From Acetomicrobium sp. UBA5826 (lineage in GTDB: Bacteria; Synergistota; Synergistia; Synergistales; Acetomicrobiaceae), in assembly GCF_002433005.1 (NCBI RefSeq), contig NZ_DJHF01000013.1:23773-49236 (forward strand): 25,464 nt of DNA, given 5' to 3'. A model generated the notes under the pieces. The model worked only from the letters and a program-made list of their open reading frames with translations. It ran no database searches and was not told the origin of the DNA. How positions within the stretch are numbered: the stretch's first letter is position 1; each line of letters begins with the position of its first letter. Positions 1 to 8,228 of this stretch are shown piece after piece. The position numbers and the translations under genes are program-made.

Positions 1-68
1 GCAGCTTTTATTACATCCAGATACCACTGCGAATAATCTTTTTCTCGTGGTGTAATATTTCGAGCCAT
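1..68 (-). CDS. proS: Prolyl-tRNA synthetase, N-terminal fragment (runs off window)
   Basis: The reverse strand carries the first 22 codons of a protein beginning MARNITPREKDYSQWYLDVI and continuing past the left edge. This opening (ITPR, then DYSQWYLDV) is characteristic of the shorter, archaeal/eukaryal-type prolyl-tRNA synthetase, which charges tRNA-Pro with proline in the cytoplasm. Two in-frame ATGs exist, at 74 and 68. The SD GGAGGG leaves only 1 nt before the first but 7 nt before the second, so 68 is chosen. It follows the glutaredoxin gene by 24 nt and is probably cotranscribed with it. Only the extreme N-terminus is visible, so the class assignment rests on the motif alone. Confidence 0.75.
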   Translation of the reverse strand, partial: MARNITPREKDYSQWYLDVIKA

Positions 69-92
69 CTTCATTCCCTCCGCAATCTCGAT

Positions 93-341
93 CTATATAT
101 TGACTATCCCTTCGTCCTCTAGGAGGCTCAATAGACGATCTTTATTGAAACCAACCACGAACTTGTCCCCAATTTGAACCACGGGCACAGCTAGCTGATG
201 AGTTCGTCTGACAAGCTCCATAGCCGCATTTCTATCGCGACTAATATCCACCACCTCAAAGCCTATCCCTTTTTCAGATAGAACCTCTTTAACTTTTTCA
301 CAAGCCGGACAGGACGGGCTCGTATAAACCTTGATATCCAT
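93..341 (-). CDS. Glutaredoxin-like protein (YruB/NrdH type), 82 aa
   Basis: This is a small thioredoxin-fold protein. It starts MDIKVYTSPSCPACEKVKEV, with a CPAC redox motif at residues 11-14 directly after beta-strand 1, the cis-proline TxPVVQIGD-like segment (here LAVPVVQIGD) in the middle, and GF near the end (VVGFNKDRL). The layout fits YruB-type glutaredoxin-like proteins, which act as small cytoplasmic disulfide reductants or NrdH-like electron donors. The ATG at 341 is chosen because it has GGGGAG about 10 nt upstream and begins exactly at the fold. An in-frame extension to 392 adds 17 residues with no family counterpart and would run into the end of the upstream permease gene. Its natural reductant and client cannot be told from this window. 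Confidence 0.85.
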   Translation of the reverse strand: MDIKVYTSPSCPACEKVKEVLSEKGIGFEVVDISRDRNAAMELVRRTHQLAVPVVQIGDKFVVGFNKDRLLSLLEDEGIVNI

Positions 342-370
342 AGAAGTATCACTCCCCATTTGCCAATAAT

Positions 371-1288
371 TTAAAACAAAATAGCAACCCATAAAGGAAT
401 GGTTATTAACGAAACAAAAGTGCTAGTTGCGATAAGCCTGGCTGCATAGTCATGATCCATATTCATGCCCTTGGCAACAATGAAGGTGTTTACAGCAACA
501 GGCATTGCAGAAACTAGTATAACAGCGTTTCGGACGTTATGGGCAACCGGCCAGAGGAAAAATAAAAACATAAGCAAAAGAGGATAAACGGCGTTTTTCA
601 TCAGGGTATCGATCCAGGTCTCTTTCAAGGATTCGCCCATTTCACTTAACCGTATGTTTGCTCCCAGCGCAAGCAACGCCAATGCTGTGGCCGAATTGCT
701 TAACATCTTAAGGGATTCGTCAATCCATAAGGGCAAGCTGATGCGAAATATTTCCGAACACACCGTAGCAAAAATACAAGAAATTATTAAGGGATTTCTT
801 GCTAATTCCTTTAGCGTCTTTGAGACAGCATTAAAGTTGAGTTTACCGTAAAGGCCGAGCTGTCCGCATGCAACGGAAAAAATATGGTAACCTACAAGTG
901 ATATCCCTAAATATTTAGATGCTGCCGTAACCCCCGCCTCCCCCATTACTAAAGAAACAACGGGTATCCCCATATAAATGTTATTAGACCTCATGCAGGT
1001 CAGGAGGGAAACCCCACGCCTTTGAGGATTTTTCTTCCACGGAGACATCACAAAAGATACAGCGGGCATGATAATAAAAGAAACATACACAACATATAAT
1101 AAATTTAGATCCTCTTTCGCAAATCCTCCTGAATAAAAGATGCTCCTGAAAAGAAGGGCCGGCAATATTCCCCAATATAGAACGTTTTCTAAATTACCCA
1201 CATCGCCTTTTATAACTTTTATTCGCCGTAAAAACCATCCCAATCCCATAATTGCAAATATGGGCAATACCACAGTTACATACTTCAC
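371..1288 (-). CDS. AEC-family permease (auxin efflux carrier superfamily), 305 aa
   Basis: This is an integral membrane transporter of the auxin efflux carrier/malate permease family (PF03547 type). About ten hydrophobic segments run through the protein. The N-terminus VLPIFAIMGLGWFLRR and the C-terminal half, with ALLALGANIRLSE and MPVAVNTFIVAKGM, are typical of bacterial AEC permeases. Bacterial members move organic acids such as malate or related anions, but the substrate here is unknown. Translation starts at GTG 1288 with GAGGAG 10 nt upstream; a nearby ATG is out of frame. It leads a minus-strand unit with the glutaredoxin (29-nt gap) and proS. A perfect TATAAT -10 lies at 1333-1338 on the minus strand. 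Confidence 0.85.
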   Translation of the reverse strand: MKYVTVVLPIFAIMGLGWFLRRIKVIKGDVGNLENVLYWGILPALLFRSIFYSGGFAKEDLNLLYVVYVSFIIMPAVSFVMSPWKKNPQRRGVSLLTCMRSNNIYMGIPVVSLVMGEAGVTAASKYLGISLVGYHIFSVACGQLGLYGKLNFNAVSKTLKELARNPLIISCIFATVCSEIFRISLPLWIDESLKMLSNSATALALLALGANIRLSEMGESLKETWIDTLMKNAVYPLLLMFLFFLWPVAHNVRNAVILVSAMPVAVNTFIVAKGMNMDHDYAARLIATSTFVSLITIPLWVAILF

Positions 1289-1332
1289 AAGACATCTACT
1301 CCTCTCAAAGAAAGACGCAGGGATCCCGAAAA

Positions 1333-1338
1333 ATTATA
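1333..1338 (-). promoter_or_regulatory. Candidate -10 box (TATAAT) for the permease-glutaredoxin-proS unit
   Basis: The reverse strand reads TATAAT 45 nt upstream of the GTG start of the AEC permease. The hexamer 17 nt further upstream is AATTTA, a poor -35, so the call rests mainly on the perfect -10 and its position in the divergent intergenic space. Confidence 0.4.
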
Positions 1339-1407
1339 AGCTACTTTTAGAAAAATAAATTACCGATCCTCCATCTAATGCTAAACTTTAATCGGAGGTG
1401 TATAAGC

Positions 1408-3681
1408 TTGGAAGCGCTCATGCACAAGAAAGATTTAACGGAATTTTTAAAATCACTTCAAATTCTTCCCGGGGAAATCGCTGCCTATGAAAAGATCCCC
1501 GCACAAGAGGCAAAATTTGGTCCGTGGCCGAAAATCGACCCCAGACTTTCTGAATCCTTAAAAAAACTAGGCATAGAGAAACTATATACACACCAAACAA
1601 AGGCTATCGACCTTGCAATGGCCAATAAGCACCTAGTTGTCGTCACCCCAACTGCCTCCGGAAAGACATTATGTTACAACATCCCGGTAATACATTCCAT
1701 TCTACAGGACCAATCTTCAAGAGCTCTTTACATATTTCCAACAAAGGCTTTAAGTCAAGATCAATTAGCTGAGATTAACGCGATAACAGAGGGAATCGAT
1801 GTTTCTATAGCGACCTATACATATGATGGAGATACTCCTCCAAACGAGAGATCGAGGATCAGGGCTGCGGGTCACGTTGTAATAACAAATCCAGATATGC
1901 TGCACACAGCGATCTTGCCTCATCATACCAAATGGATAAAGCTCTTTGAGAATTTAAAATACGTGGTAATAGATGAACTTCATACATATAAAGGAATTTT
2001 CGGATCCCATCTGGCGAACGTGATAAGACGACTTAAAAGGATTTGTGCTTTCTACGGATCACACCCAACCTTCATTTTCTGTTCCGCTACCATTTCGAAT
2101 CCTGGGCAATTGGCCGAAGGGCTTATCGAGGAGCCTGTTGAGTTGATTGTCGAAAACGGGGCGCCGAGGGCAGAAAAACACGTGATGATTTACAACCCTC
2201 CATTGATCAACAAAGAGCTCGGGATACGGGCGTCTTCCCTTTCTGCAACGGCAGACATTGCAACTCAGGCAATAGCCAATGGAATAAGCACTATAGTGTT
2301 CACCAGGTCAAGGATAAACGTTGAACTCTTGTTGACATATATCAGAGAAGGCCTCAAAAAGCTGCGCATAGACGAAAACCTCGTCAGTGGATATCGTGGC
2401 GGATATTTGCCCAAGGAGCGAAGAAAGATCGAAAGAAATCTCAAGAGCGGAAAAATTTTGGGCGTCGTTAGCACAAACGCCCTGGAGCTTGGTATTGATA
2501 TAGGAAGCCTCTCTCTTGCCATAATACACGGCTATCCGGGCAGCATTTCTTCCGCTTGGCAACAGATCGGCAGAGCCGGCAGACGTTTCGGACATTCTGC
2601 GGCAATAGTAGTGGCCTCTTCCGGACCTCTTGACCAATTCATCGCCACAAAACCGAGTTACTTTTTTGGCGGATCGCCCGAGTTGGCGAGGATCAATCCA
2701 AATAATTTATACATTTACGTCAATCACGTAAAATGTTCTGCTTTCGAGCTGCCCTTTTCTGAAGATGAACCCTTTGGTTCAACGAAACCAAAAGAGGCAC
2801 TCGAATACCTTGCCCAATATGACATCTTACATAAAGCCGGATCAAGATATTTTTGGCAAAGCGATTCCTTTCCCGCACAGGATATTTCTTTGAGAAGCGC
2901 GACGAACGATAATTACACGATCATCGACATCACTGAAAAACATAAGCCTAAAGTAATTGGAGAGGTAGACAGGCCAAGCGCGCCAATGCTGATCCACCCT
3001 GAGGCGATATATTTTCACGACGGAAAAAGCTATCAGGTCACCGAACTGGATACTAAGGGTTTGCGCTGCTATGTGAAACGTGTATCTGTGGACTATTACA
3101 CAGATGCAGATCTTGCCACGCGTTTACAGGTTCTGGATATATTTAAAGAAGACGGCCATTGGGGTTTAGGCGAGGTTTTATTGAGCTTTAGACCTACGGT
3201 TTACAAAAAGATCAAGCTCATGACTCACGAAAATGTCGGATACGGACAAATTTACATGGACGAGGAAGAAATGCACACAACCGCATGTTGGTTTAAACTG
3301 GGAAAAGAATTTATAGACTCATTAAATGAAAGTTTCTTGAGTTCTGGCCTTTTGGGTGTCTCCCATCTGATGAAAGTTGTCGCACCTTTATTTTTAATGT
3401 GCGATCGAGGCGATATAAGAGTACATCACATGGTTCGAGATCCCTTTTTTGAAACACCCAGTATATATATTGCAGACAACGTTCCTGGCGGAGTTGGCTT
3501 AGCGGATGGAGCCTTTGCCTTAAAGAAAAAACTAATAGATGCGGCCTCTGAGGCAATATATAATTGTCCCTGCGAGAATGGCTGTCCTGCCTGTACGGGC
3601 GCCTTAGGGGCAACAATGAATGCAAAATATGCCACCATCGCTTTGCTCAATCTTTTAAGCACACAAGAGGGTATAAGATGA
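1408..3681 (+). CDS. mrfA: MrfA/YprA-type DEAD/DEAH-box helicase with C-terminal zinc-type Cys cluster, 757 aa
   Basis: This is a superfamily 2 helicase. Motifs in order: Walker A PTASGKT at residues 81-87, motif II DELH at 189-192, motif III SAT at 226-228, and motif VI QQIGRAGRR in the second RecA domain. The C-terminal region is of the DUF1998 type and ends with ADNVPGGVGLAD and CPCENGCPAC, a four-cysteine cluster expected to bind zinc. In Bacillus subtilis, YprA (MrfA) works with the exonuclease MrfB in UvrABC-independent repair of mitomycin C damage. The same gene pair in the same order, with overlapping ATGA, is strong support. TTG at 1408 is taken as the start because GGAGGTG ends 7 nt before it; the upstream in-frame ATG at 1378 has no SD. 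Confidence 0.88.
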   Translation: MEALMHKKDLTEFLKSLQILPGEIAAYEKIPAQEAKFGPWPKIDPRLSESLKKLGIEKLYTHQTKAIDLAMANKHLVVVTPTASGKTLCYNIPVIHSILQDQSSRALYIFPTKALSQDQLAEINAITEGIDVSIATYTYDGDTPPNERSRIRAAGHVVITNPDMLHTAILPHHTKWIKLFENLKYVVIDELHTYKGIFGSHLANVIRRLKRICAFYGSHPTFIFCSATISNPGQLAEGLIEEPVELIVENGAPRAEKHVMIYNPPLINKELGIRASSLSATADIATQAIANGISTIVFTRSRINVELLLTYIREGLKKLRIDENLVSGYRGGYLPKERRKIERNLKSGKILGVVSTNALELGIDIGSLSLAIIHGYPGSISSAWQQIGRAGRRFGHSAAIVVASSGPLDQFIATKPSYFFGGSPELARINPNNLYIYVNHVKCSAFELPFSEDEPFGSTKPKEALEYLAQYDILHKAGSRYFWQSDSFPAQDISLRSATNDNYTIIDITEKHKPKVIGEVDRPSAPMLIHPEAIYFHDGKSYQVTELDTKGLRCYVKRVSVDYYTDADLATRLQVLDIFKEDGHWGLGEVLLSFRPTVYKKIKLMTHENVGYGQIYMDEEEMHTTACWFKLGKEFIDSLNESFLSSGLLGVSHLMKVVAPLFLMCDRGDIRVHHMVRDPFFETPSIYIADNVPGGVGLADGAFALKKKLIDAASEAIYNCPCENGCPACTGALGATMNAKYATIALLNLLSTQEGIR

Positions 3682-4838
3682 ACGACTATATGCCGTTACA
3701 CATGAAATTTCTGCTAGACAACTCAAAGAGGAAGAACGAAGAAAGGAAGAGAACCTTTATAAAAGGCCTTCCCGCGGGACAATTTTTGGACGATGACGTA
3801 TATTTTTGCGAGAGCAAGCATGAAATGTTACCTTACAAAAACCGGGGCGAGTTGGAAAATCACTTACAGATCCTCTCCCATTGGGGAGCGAAGGAACCGT
3901 TGGTCTTTTTTGACTTGGAGACAACTGGGCTCTCTGGAGGGACTGGCACTTACGCTTTTTTGGCAGGAATAGGCATGCTCGATCAAGACCAATTTATCGT
4001 TCGTCAATTATTCTTGTGCTCGCCAAGGGCCGAAGGAATCTGGCTCCAAAAGCTTATGGAAATAATTCCCTACAAACCTTCCTTCGTGACATATAACGGC
4101 AAAAATTTCGATCTTCCCTTAATCAACACTCGCTTTATCCTATCAAGGATGGAACCGATTGAACCTACAGGGCATTTAGACCTACTCCACCTCGCAAGGA
4201 GACTTTGGAAAAAGCGGATAGGCTCGTGCACATTATCCAATGTGGAAAAACAAATTCTTGGCATCGACAGAAAAACCGAGGATGTCCCGGGATTTCTCAT
4301 ACCTGAACTTTATGCTCAATTTCTTAAAACGGGAGACGCTTCAGGATTAAGTGGCGTATTTTATCACAACGAGATGGATATTTTGTCGCTTTGCATGCTC
4401 TTCAGTAAAGTGGCATTGACCCTTTCCGGAAGGAGCACCGACCCACACGAAATCGATATGGCCGGAGATGCTTGGTATAACTACGACTTAAATAAGGCCA
4501 GCCGCTTATGGGAAAAGGCTTCCTCGCTAACTCCACCAGCAAAAAACGCCATATGGAAGCTGGCAATTGAATACAAGAGGCAGGGAGATCATTGCGAAGC
4601 TTTGTCTCTCTTTAAAAAGTTATATGACATGGAATACAAAAAGATCGACGTCGCCGTTGAAATATCCAAAATCTATGAACATCAACTCAAGAACGCAAAA
4701 GAAGCCCTGCTTTGGGCCGAAAAAGCTATGGATAATTTTCTTAGGTATAGACCTTTCTTATCTTCGATAAGAAAAGAAAAAATGGCTGAACTAACTAAAC
4801 GAATAGATCGGTTAAGAAATAAAATCCGCCTACGTTGA
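3678..4838 (+). CDS. mrfB: MrfB/YprB-type DEDD exonuclease with C-terminal TPR-like helices, 386 aa
   Basis: An RNase H-fold 3'-5' exonuclease domain occupies roughly residues 70-240. Motif I is FFDLETTG (D79, E81), motif II is TYNGKNFD (D145), and motif III is YHNEMD (H230, D234), a complete DEDDh-like set. Residues about 260-380 are helical and TPR-like (AWYNYDLNKASRLWEKA, then IWKLAIEYKRQGDHCEAL). This matches B. subtilis MrfB, the nuclease partner of MrfA in mitomycin-damage repair. The ATG at 3678 overlaps the mrfA stop (ATGA) and has GAGG 7 nt upstream, so translational coupling is likely. The frame is open 38 codons further upstream, but those codons lie inside mrfA and lack family similarity. 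Confidence 0.88.
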   Translation: MNDYMPLHMKFLLDNSKRKNEERKRTFIKGLPAGQFLDDDVYFCESKHEMLPYKNRGELENHLQILSHWGAKEPLVFFDLETTGLSGGTGTYAFLAGIGMLDQDQFIVRQLFLCSPRAEGIWLQKLMEIIPYKPSFVTYNGKNFDLPLINTRFILSRMEPIEPTGHLDLLHLARRLWKKRIGSCTLSNVEKQILGIDRKTEDVPGFLIPELYAQFLKTGDASGLSGVFYHNEMDILSLCMLFSKVALTLSGRSTDPHEIDMAGDAWYNYDLNKASRLWEKASSLTPPAKNAIWKLAIEYKRQGDHCEALSLFKKLYDMEYKKIDVAVEISKIYEHQLKNAKEALLWAEKAMDNFLRYRPFLSSIRKEKMAELTKRIDRLRNKIRLR

Positions 4839-4857
4839 TATAAAACACTATAATTAC

Positions 4858-4908
4858 ATACTTAAAGCCATTAAAGCCTTTGATAGAGGCTTTAATGGCT
4901 TTAAGTAT
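4858..4908. terminator. 21-bp perfect hairpin between convergent mrfB and symporter genes
   Basis: Arms 4858-4878 and 4888-4908 are perfect reverse complements with a 9-nt loop. It sits between two converging genes, so it probably terminates both. There is no clean T-run on either side and the stem is AT-rich. Each arm contains a direct repeat of TTAAAGCC. Confidence 0.65.
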
Positions 4909-4951
4909 ACAGTTACTACATTAAATTAAACTTTCTTACTTTTTACCCACC

Positions 4952-6328
4952 CTATTTATTCGTAAGCAGGGAAACAACTACAAAAACTACAAGGGAAATT
5001 AGAGCAGCGAATATCTCTACGGGGGCTCCAAATAGCGAAACGCCGCCAACTATTCCCCATAAAGCAACGATCGAGCCTACGACCAAAGAAGCTAAGGCTC
5101 CCGCCTTAGTGGCGCCTTTCCATAAAAATCCTCCAATGACAGGAACGAAGACGCCTGCTGTATACATAGTATAGGAATAAATCAGGGCATCTATGATACC
5201 CGGCACCATCAATGCTATGACCAAGGCTAATATGCCAATGACGAACGTCGAAATTCTGGAGATCTTAAGCAATTCCCTTTCTTGGTCTGCTTCGCTAGCA
5301 TGAAATATTTCAATCCAGAAGTCCTTGACAATATGAGATGTGGCAGCAGATAACAACGAATCTGCCGTCGACATAATGGCAGCCAACAGCGCAGCCAGGA
5401 TCACTCCGCCGAGCAACGGTCCCATCATGTTCTTTAATATCCAGGGTACGGCCATCGCCGGATCTTCCAGATCTGCCAAAGCATTGGCACCCATGCCCAT
5501 AATGGCAGGGAAAAAGCTGACTATTACCAAAACAATGCCGCCTACCAGGGCAGCTCCTTTAGCTGTTGTCCCATTTTTAGCAGAAAAAAGCCTTTGGTAA
5601 AAGTCTTGGCCTATCAGAGTGTACATCACTGTAGGGACGAGCAACCACATGATGCTGGCGGTTCCCATTCCCCATATGCTCAAATATTCCGGCCCAACGG
5701 CTTTCGCCTGAAGAAGCGATTCCAGACCTCCAAAACCTCCGGTATGTCCTAAAACTACAGATGCTGCAACTATAACTCCGATAGCTCCAAGAAGCATCTG
5801 TATTAAATCGGTTAAAGTTACAGCCCACATCCCCCCTGCAGTGGTGTATATGACGAAGACAAGGGTCGCCAGTATTGCTCCGGTATTTCCGGTTATTCCT
5901 AAAATACCCAAAGCTCCTCTAGCCGAAAGCACCTGTGCTGCTAAAATTCCTATTAAAGCAACAATAGAAAGCAATGAACCGAGAACCCTAATAGTCTTGC
6001 CACCATAACGCTTCTCCAGGTAATCCGGGACGGTATAAAAGGCCAGATCGCGAAATTTCCTGGCCGTGACCAAACCCAATAAAATTAATCCAATGCCGCA
6101 GGAAACGCCATACCATGCTCCGGACAGCCCATACCTGAAACCATACTCTCCGCCACCCATGACCGCACCGCCTCCAAAATGCGTTGCAGCAAGAGTAGCA
6201 GCACAAAGGATGATGCCGAGCCTTCTGCCAGCAAGCAAAAAGTCAGTCATCCCCTTGACATAAACCTTGCCAACCCACCAACCTATTAAAAGAAGCACCG
6301 CCATATAAAAGATAACTATATATAACAC
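4952..6328 (-). CDS. Sodium:solute symporter (SSS family) permease, 458 aa
   Basis: This is a polytopic membrane protein with about 12-13 hydrophobic segments and the usual length for the SSS family. Family hallmarks are DFLLAGRRLG at residues 29-38, the Gly-rich THFGGGAVMGGGEYGFRYG after the second helix, and ADSLLSAATSHIVKDFW in the second half. Members couple sodium influx to uptake of solutes such as pantothenate, proline, sugars or carboxylates. The start is GTG 6328 with GGGAGGTG 7 nt upstream; this SD is embedded in the last codons of the racemase gene, and the gap is only 4 nt. The tight coupling suggests that it imports or exports the racemase substrate, perhaps a 2-hydroxy acid. The substrate is not readable from sequence. 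Confidence 0.85.
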   Translation of the reverse strand: MLYIVIFYMAVLLLIGWWVGKVYVKGMTDFLLAGRRLGIILCAATLAATHFGGGAVMGGGEYGFRYGLSGAWYGVSCGIGLILLGLVTARKFRDLAFYTVPDYLEKRYGGKTIRVLGSLLSIVALIGILAAQVLSARGALGILGITGNTGAILATLVFVIYTTAGGMWAVTLTDLIQMLLGAIGVIVAASVVLGHTGGFGGLESLLQAKAVGPEYLSIWGMGTASIMWLLVPTVMYTLIGQDFYQRLFSAKNGTTAKGAALVGGIVLVIVSFFPAIMGMGANALADLEDPAMAVPWILKNMMGPLLGGVILAALLAAIMSTADSLLSAATSHIVKDFWIEIFHASEADQERELLKISRISTFVIGILALVIALMVPGIIDALIYSYTMYTAGVFVPVIGGFLWKGATKAGALASLVVGSIVALWGIVGGVSLFGAPVEIFAALISLVVFVVVSLLTNK

Positions 6329-6332
6329 CGTT

Positions 6333-7598
6333 TCACACCTCCCTGTTAATTTTCTCTACGTGAACCGCATTCCCGGTAGGTATGTACAAAGCCCTTCCAG
6401 CAAAAGCCTCGCCTAAAACGTAATTTGCTGCTTCTTCTATATTGTCTGTTATTAGTCCAGGAAAGGCAACGTTCTTGTTTTTCGTGACCAAGGCACACCT
6501 TCGCCCTTGAAGCTCATAGACCGTTTTTGTAGCTATATAAGCAGGAATTGTAAAATCCTTCTTCAGTTCCTCTATCGCTACAGCTAAGTTACCCATTGCA
6601 AGCCTCATGAATCTATCGAAAATGGGGGTGCCCATGCCTTCCCTGAGTTCTGCGACCAAAATTATGCCTCCCCCCTCTTTGATGCCATGATATACAGCCG
6701 TCAGCGCTTTTGTCGCCTGGTAGAGCTCTAAATCATAGGGATAACCTCCACATGAGACAAAGGCTACATCTGCAAGCTCATCCACCCATATGGTCTGTAA
6801 AACCTGAGCTTCTCTTACTCCTTTTTTCCAGGCCTCCAAGAAATCCCCTGCTACATACGAATGTGGTTTTCCTCTCTCATCAGTTATTACGTTTAACAGA
6901 AATGATTTTTTGTCCTTCAAAACAACCTTTGCATATTCTTCCATATCTAGAGCCACAGGGTTTTTATCGAGCTCGCCACAGGTAACTTTTTCATTAAATT
7001 CATTTCCTATCAATCCGTTACGGTGGTTTGCCTGGATCGATTCTCTTGAACTTATGCCTGGAATTATGATTTTTCTCCCCCCTGCAAAGCCAGCCAAATC
7101 ATGATAGCAAACACCTCCCAAGAGGATCAAAAGATCTGCCTCATAGGCATCTTTTTGTATCACTATAGGTGTGCCGAGGTTGGTTACCTTACCGGTATCC
7201 GTTAAATTTTCGGTGGATTGATGACACAGGACATGGTCTTGAGGTTTTCTCGCTTCGCCTAAAACTGCCCTTTCTTCATCACTCGACATCCTGCGATGTT
7301 GGCCTGTAGCTATAAGCCAAGTTACCTCACCTACGCCTGCCGTGCTCAACCTTTTTCTGACGGCTACGCACATCCTGTCTATTCCCTGCCAGGCTCGTGT
7401 GATATCGGGCACTAAAACGACAACCTTGCGGGAACCGGCAGCAAGTTCTTCCAAACGAGGCGATTCTATTGGGGAATTCAAAGCTTGCTCTACGTCGACG
7501 GGTCTTGCTTCTCCCGCTCGAGTTGTCGTATTTATTATGTCATACTGGCACTCCCAAAGAAGGGTATCGTCGCCCATTTTAAAAGCCAATGATTTCAT
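6333..7598 (-). CDS. larA: LarA-family nickel-pincer (NPN cofactor) 2-hydroxyacid racemase/epimerase, 421 aa
   Basis: The protein matches lactate racemase LarA, which uses a covalently bound nickel-pincer nucleotide (NPN). Residues equivalent to the Lactobacillus enzyme are all visible: D65 and R68 in PDITRAW, H101 in ATGQHRR, H166 and K176 in YHDLAGFAGGRK, H192 in ANHRNG, and Q294 and K297 in LYQATKAL. The lysine and histidine that hold the cofactor are therefore present and the enzyme should be active. LarA homologues racemise or epimerise lactate, malate, phenyllactate and other 2-hydroxy acids, so specificity is open. The start ATG has TTGGAGGTG 7 nt upstream. The cofactor genes larB, larC and larE are not in this window. 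It leads a two-gene unit with the SSS symporter. Confidence 0.88.
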   Translation of the reverse strand: MKSLAFKMGDDTLLWECQYDIINTTTRAGEARPVDVEQALNSPIESPRLEELAAGSRKVVVLVPDITRAWQGIDRMCVAVRKRLSTAGVGEVTWLIATGQHRRMSSDEERAVLGEARKPQDHVLCHQSTENLTDTGKVTNLGTPIVIQKDAYEADLLILLGGVCYHDLAGFAGGRKIIIPGISSRESIQANHRNGLIGNEFNEKVTCGELDKNPVALDMEEYAKVVLKDKKSFLLNVITDERGKPHSYVAGDFLEAWKKGVREAQVLQTIWVDELADVAFVSCGGYPYDLELYQATKALTAVYHGIKEGGGIILVAELREGMGTPIFDRFMRLAMGNLAVAIEELKKDFTIPAYIATKTVYELQGRRCALVTKNKNVAFPGLITDNIEEAANYVLGEAFAGRALYIPTGNAVHVEKINREV

Positions 7599-7656
7599 AA
7601 AAGTTCACCTCCAACTGTCAATAGATTAACATAAAAAACGGTCATTTGAAGTATAA

Positions 7657-7685
7657 AGTGTAGCGAATCTGTAAGACTGATGCAA
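7657..7685 (-). promoter_or_regulatory. Weak promoter candidate for larA
   Basis: The reverse strand has TTGCAT (7685-7680), a 17-nt spacer, and TACACT (7662-7657). Spacing is ideal but both hexamers are imperfect (3/6 and 4/6). No better pair is evident in the 144-nt divergent region. Confidence 0.3.
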
Positions 7686-7702
7686 TATGATGTGATCTAA
7701 AA

Positions 7703-7708
7703 TATAAT
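7703..7708 (+). promoter_or_regulatory. Candidate -10 box (TATAAT) for the YkuK-like gene
   Basis: A perfect TATAAT lies 34 nt upstream of the start codon of the plus-strand gene. The hexamer 17 nt upstream (ATGCAA) does not resemble a -35, and those same bases serve as the putative larA -35 on the other strand, so the two promoters may be back to back. Confidence 0.35.
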
Positions 7709-7742
7709 AGAATTTAACCCTTGACGAAGAAGGAGATGATCT

Positions 7743-8228
7743 TTGGTGTTCATTAGCCCTACTTACGGTCCTCTCGAACTCGACCAAGTGATCAAACGAA
7801 TGTGCAACTTTATGGTTCAAGAGGGGAATTATCGGATAATAGTTGGAACCGATTCACAGCTTTTGATCAACAGTACGCTTTTCGTTTCCGCAATAGTGGT
7901 TCACAGAATCGGACGAGGCGGAATTTACTTTTACAGAAAAACCTACGATTCAAAACCCTACTCCATTAAGGAACGCATCTTAACGGAAACATCGATGAGC
8001 CTTACGCTTGCAAGCGAAATACTTCAACTTCTTGCCCAAGACATAATTCTTTGCGAACAATATAGACAATTACTTGAGATACACCTCGACGTCGGAGAAA
8101 AGGGTCTTACGAGGGAGATATTAAATATGGTTGTCGGCATGGTAAAAGGAAGCGGCTACGTGGCCCACATAAAACCGGATGCCTTCGCCGCTTCCTGCGT
8201 AGCCGACAAATACACGAAGAGCGCTTAA
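7743..8228 (+). CDS. YkuK/DUF458 RNase H-like protein, 161 aa
   Basis: The protein begins VFISPTYGPL and continues with YRIIVGTDSQ, the acidic motif of the DUF458 family that is predicted to adopt an RNase H fold. A second conserved stretch, HLDVGEKGLTREI, and a C-terminal HIKPDAFAAS segment follow, as in B. subtilis YkuK. The biochemical role of the family is not well established; a nuclease-like function is predicted from the fold. TTG 7743 is preferred because AAGGAG lies 7 nt upstream; GTG 7746 is an alternative one codon later. Its stop codon overlaps that of the convergent copZ-like gene by 3 nt, leaving no room for a terminator between them. Confidence 0.8.
   Translation: MVFISPTYGPLELDQVIKRMCNFMVQEGNYRIIVGTDSQLLINSTLFVSAIVVHRIGRGGIYFYRKTYDSKPYSIKERILTETSMSLTLASEILQLLAQDIILCEQYRQLLEIHLDVGEKGLTREILNMVVGMVKGSGYVAHIKPDAFAASCVADKYTKSA

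Noticed and set aside
1378..1407. ATG start for mrfA ten codons upstream
   Set aside because: No SD before it, and the SD GGAGGTG lies inside this stretch, 7 nt before TTG 1408.
3564..3677. N-terminal extension of mrfB by 38 codons
   Set aside because: It overlaps the conserved cysteine-cluster end of mrfA, and the ATGA overlap with a well-spaced SD marks the start at 3678.
4858..4908. Mobile-element terminal repeat or attachment site
   Set aside because: The inverted repeat is a single compact hairpin between convergent genes, with no transposase, integrase or second copy seen in the window.
7720..7725. TTGACG as a -35 box before the YkuK-like gene
   Set aside because: Only 17 nt separate it from the start codon, so there is no space for a -10 and leader.
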